Origin: Taxillus chinensis
Taxonomy: Eukaryota > Streptophyta > Magnoliopsida > Santalales > Loranthaceae
Assembly: GCA_023512835.1 (NCBI GenBank)
Contig: CM042087.1
Coordinates: 47,581,682 to 47,645,681, forward strand
Direction: 5' to 3'
DNA length: 64,000 bases
Below the pieces are notes generated by a model. The model had not been told where the DNA came from, made no database searches, and was given only the letters and a program-made list of their open reading frames with translations. Shown here piece by piece: positions 61,498 through 64,000 of the stretch. The translations under genes were made by a program, and so were the position numbers. Numbering within the stretch: the stretch's first letter is position 1; every line of letters starts with the position of its first letter.

Positions 61498-63270
61498 AGC
61501 TTGCACAGGTTTATTCTTGGTAGGACAAACTCCTAAAAATTAATGACACTTGAAAAACACCTTACATTGTTTACATTCTTTTCTTGTTTGGTGGTAGAAT
61601 TTAATTCATCAAACTTTATCCATTAAAAAGTTATTCATACTAGCCAAGCATAAAAAAAAAAAAAGATCGAAACATAATTTTACAGGAAAGTAAAATGTAA
61701 TTCCTTACCTATGTAAAACAAGGTTATGAAGTTATAAAAGCTCTCCACAATTTTGTTGTAAATGTTCTTGAAAGGCATTGGAATGGTTGAGTTATTCCCA
61801 AAATTCTCATAACCTACACATGTTTGATCCTAATAGAATAATATAAAGATGTAAAACCACATACTTGGAATGTATTTTGTGGATTGAATAGGCCAAAAAC
61901 TGCAATAAACCATTCTACTTCTTCCTCTTGCCCTCCCCTCACTTATGTTGCAAATGATGTAACAAATAAACTAGTCTCTCTCTCTCTCTCTCCCCTCTCT
62001 CATGGTTACCTTATTTTATTATTATTATTTTAATTATTTTTTCACTATTATAATAAATTCATAAAATAACCTCTCAAGGCTCTAAACTCCAATTCAAGCT
62101 CAACTATAATAAAACAATTGTATCAATAGTCACCTTACTATTAAGATATTTTTATACTTAAATAATAGCTATCTCAAAAGGTCACTCAAAGCATGGGTCT
62201 TTACATTTCCCCTCACCCACCATAAGGAGGAGAGATACAAGCCTTTCTGTGTGTGGTACTAGATAGAGTACGAGGGTGTTACAATTTGTAATCTCTTCGT
62301 TTTATGCTTCTGCTTTGATCCGATTCGTGGTTATATTTGATTTGTAATTACTATAAAACTACAAATCAATAATTGTATACATATGATTCAAGAGTTAAAA
62401 CAAAATTTGTTTTGCTTCTATTTTTGTGTGTATTCATCTAAAATATTCTTGTATTATTATGAACATTTGAATTATAAGAATAATATGTTTTAGTTAAAAG
62501 ATTCTTGATATAATATTTTTATCCCCATTAATGCTTATTGGGGACATATAGGGATCACACTCTAAATTTGAACTTTAATTGATATAAATATTTTCTTTAA
62601 TATAAAAAAGTATTATTGTTCAATAAAAAATAATTAATTATTCACAATGTTATTTTAATGTTTTAATATTTAACTTAATCAATTTATACATTTTAATGAG
62701 TAAAAAAACTTAACATGTATTATTTAATTTCAAAATAAAAACTATCAATAAATATTTTGATAACATTGGCAATAAAATAAATATATAATGAATATTAAGT
62801 TATAATTTAGTTATATAATCATAAACATAATTTATTATTTTAATATTATAATTTGTTAACTTGTTTTAAATTTTAAATAAATATTGTAAACATGCATATA
62901 ATTATAAAAAACTATAATATTTTATATGATATAATTATAATTTTATATATTCACACATAAAATTTTGTTAAGTAAATAATTTGAATTTAATTTTAAAAAT
63001 AAATTATACTTGAATGTATTTTTATTTATTTATTTTTAAGTCAAAGTTCTACAAAAAATTATACAAAGAAAATAGCAAGCTCACGTAATAAAGTTGGATA
63101 AGTATATTTATATATATGAAAGATACCATAATTATTTTTTTCAAGTACTACTCCATTCAATAAAGTACCACTTCGAAAAAAGAAAAGAAAAGAAATCCAC
63201 GAGAGTTAGATCAAAATGCATTTTTTTTGGGTGGCAGGCAAGCGGGCAGGAACAGGTCGGGGGGAGAGAG
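61498..63270. other. Intergenic, no gene recognised
   Basis: AT-rich, with a CT microsatellite at about 61975-61998. Near 62192 the words atgggtctttaca resemble the 3' end of the large LTR (61481-61492), perhaps a fragment of a relative. Confidence 0.4.
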
Positions 63271-63277
63271 AGAAGAG

Positions 63278-63592
63278 ATGGCGTGGAGAGGACACTTATC
63301 TCGGAATCTCAAGGAGCTCAGGTTTCTGTTCTGTCAGACGTCCCCGGAAAGCTCTCCTGCGAGGTTGGTTTTTTTTTGGTTTTGTTTCCTTGAAACCTTC
63401 TCAGCTGATCGTATTCCTGTTTTTTACCTGAAACTTGCTTTTTCCTGATTTCTCATATTGTGTTGCCGCGGTGTTAAATTCTCAGATCGTTCGTTGAGAG
63501 AAATTACAGGGATTTGAAGACTTTGAACCCCAAATTCCCCATCTTGATCCGTGAATGCCACGGTGTCGACCCACAAATTTTCGCTAGATATG
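63278..63592 (+). CDS. NDUFA2: NADH dehydrogenase (ubiquinone) 1 alpha subcomplex subunit 2, first two exons (runs off the window)
   Basis: Exon 1 is 63278-63363 (donor GTTGGT) and exon 2 is 63486-63592 (donor GTGTTC), joined in frame across AG|A. The 64 residues read MAWRGHLSRNLKELRFLFCQ then TSPESSPAR, then SFVERNYRDLKTLNPKFPIL and IRECHGVDPQIFARY. This is the thioredoxin-like B8 subunit of mitochondrial complex I, a small matrix-arm accessory protein that in plants is about 98 residues. The remaining third, which starts D-L-G-V in relatives, is not in the last 400 bp, so intron 2 exceeds 400 bp and the last exon lies past the right edge. No lesion is seen in the visible part. Confidence 0.95.
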
Positions 63593-64000
63593 GTGTTCAA
63601 TCTCAAACCAAATGTCGCTTGCTGCTATTATATGTTTGTGTGTGTGTGTGTGTGTATAAATATATAGTTATGGTACATTTTTTAGACTGAAAAGAAAAAC
63701 ACGCGTGCACCCGCATACTCCCACATACAATTGCATATATTAAGTTTTGTTGTGTCATGACTAGCTCTATCGTTCATTTATCATGCTCCACGAGTATGAC
63801 TAGTTTTGTAGAACTTTGCCATGATGGAGATTTTGAGTTGCAACTTAATATTCAATTGGTTTCAAGGATAAATAGATTTTTTTTTTTACCAAAATCACTT
63901 TAATGCAAAGCTACAGGCTATAGAAACCAGGTCCTAGCCTGGCTGGAGTAGTATATTCCAAATTAAACGCTTGGAGATGTGAATGGTTAACCAACCGAAA
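63593..64000 (+). other. Start of NDUFA2 intron 2
   Basis: Sequence after the exon 2 donor; includes a GT microsatellite (about 63637-63655). No exon is seen before the window ends. Confidence 0.7.

Noticed and set aside
1..64000. CRISPR arrays, operons, bacterial-type defence systems, tRNA or rRNA genes
   Set aside because: None fits: the DNA is plant nuclear, the only regular arrays are minisatellites and microsatellites, and no tRNA-like cloverleaf or rRNA sequence was noticed.

Overview
This is nuclear DNA of a flowering plant, most probably a woody eudicot; the species cannot be fixed from the sequence. The evidence is AT-rich intergenic DNA, short GT-AG introns, plant-only gene families (CAR C2 proteins, BEE-type bHLH, CRUMPLED LEAF) and typical plant repeats (LINE, hAT and Copia relics, MITEs, long TA/GA microsatellites). 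No prokaryotic features, tRNA, rRNA or CRISPR were seen.

Layout, left to right. 0-4.1 kb: a decayed LINE. 4.1-4.7 kb: a lone HRD3/SEL1L-type first exon (-). 8.7-9.6 kb: an intact three-exon CAR gene (+). 11.1-12.4 kb: an unprocessed, broken FIONA1/METTL16 fragment (-). 15.7-17.1 kb: an intact six-exon BEE3-like bHLH gene (-). 17-34 kb: gene-poor, with a 280 bp Mutator-type MITE that has a perfect 9 bp target duplication, a hAT transposase relic, a GC-rich block and an Ulp1-protease transposon relic. 34.6-37.6 kb: a SEC14-like gene (-) with frame lesions in its first two exons. 38.9-42.6 kb: a CRUMPLED LEAF homologue (-) with two compensating indels. 43.9-44.3 kb: a Copia-type solo LTR. 46.1-48.4 kb: an intact SDR gene (-). 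51.0-56.4 kb: a WD40 gene (-) with one frame problem. 59.0-61.5 kb: a 2.48 kb solo LTR carrying minisatellites. 63.3 kb to the edge: the first two exons of complex I subunit NDUFA2 (+).

The genes are ordinary single plant loci, not a cluster or operon: lipid/ABA signalling (CAR), brassinosteroid-type transcription control (bHLH), lipid transfer (SEC14), plastid envelope function (CRL), redox metabolism (SDR), respiration (NDUFA2) and ERAD (HRD3). I did not find a convincing novel multi-gene system. The most interesting signals are the two solo LTRs and the MITE with exact target duplications, the self-compensating frameshift in CRL, the WD40 frameshift that a downstream splice acceptor could bypass, and the duplicated, rearranged FIONA1 fragment. 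Exon ends were set by GT-AG sites plus reading-frame bookkeeping; family assignments come from recognised protein motifs, not from a database search.
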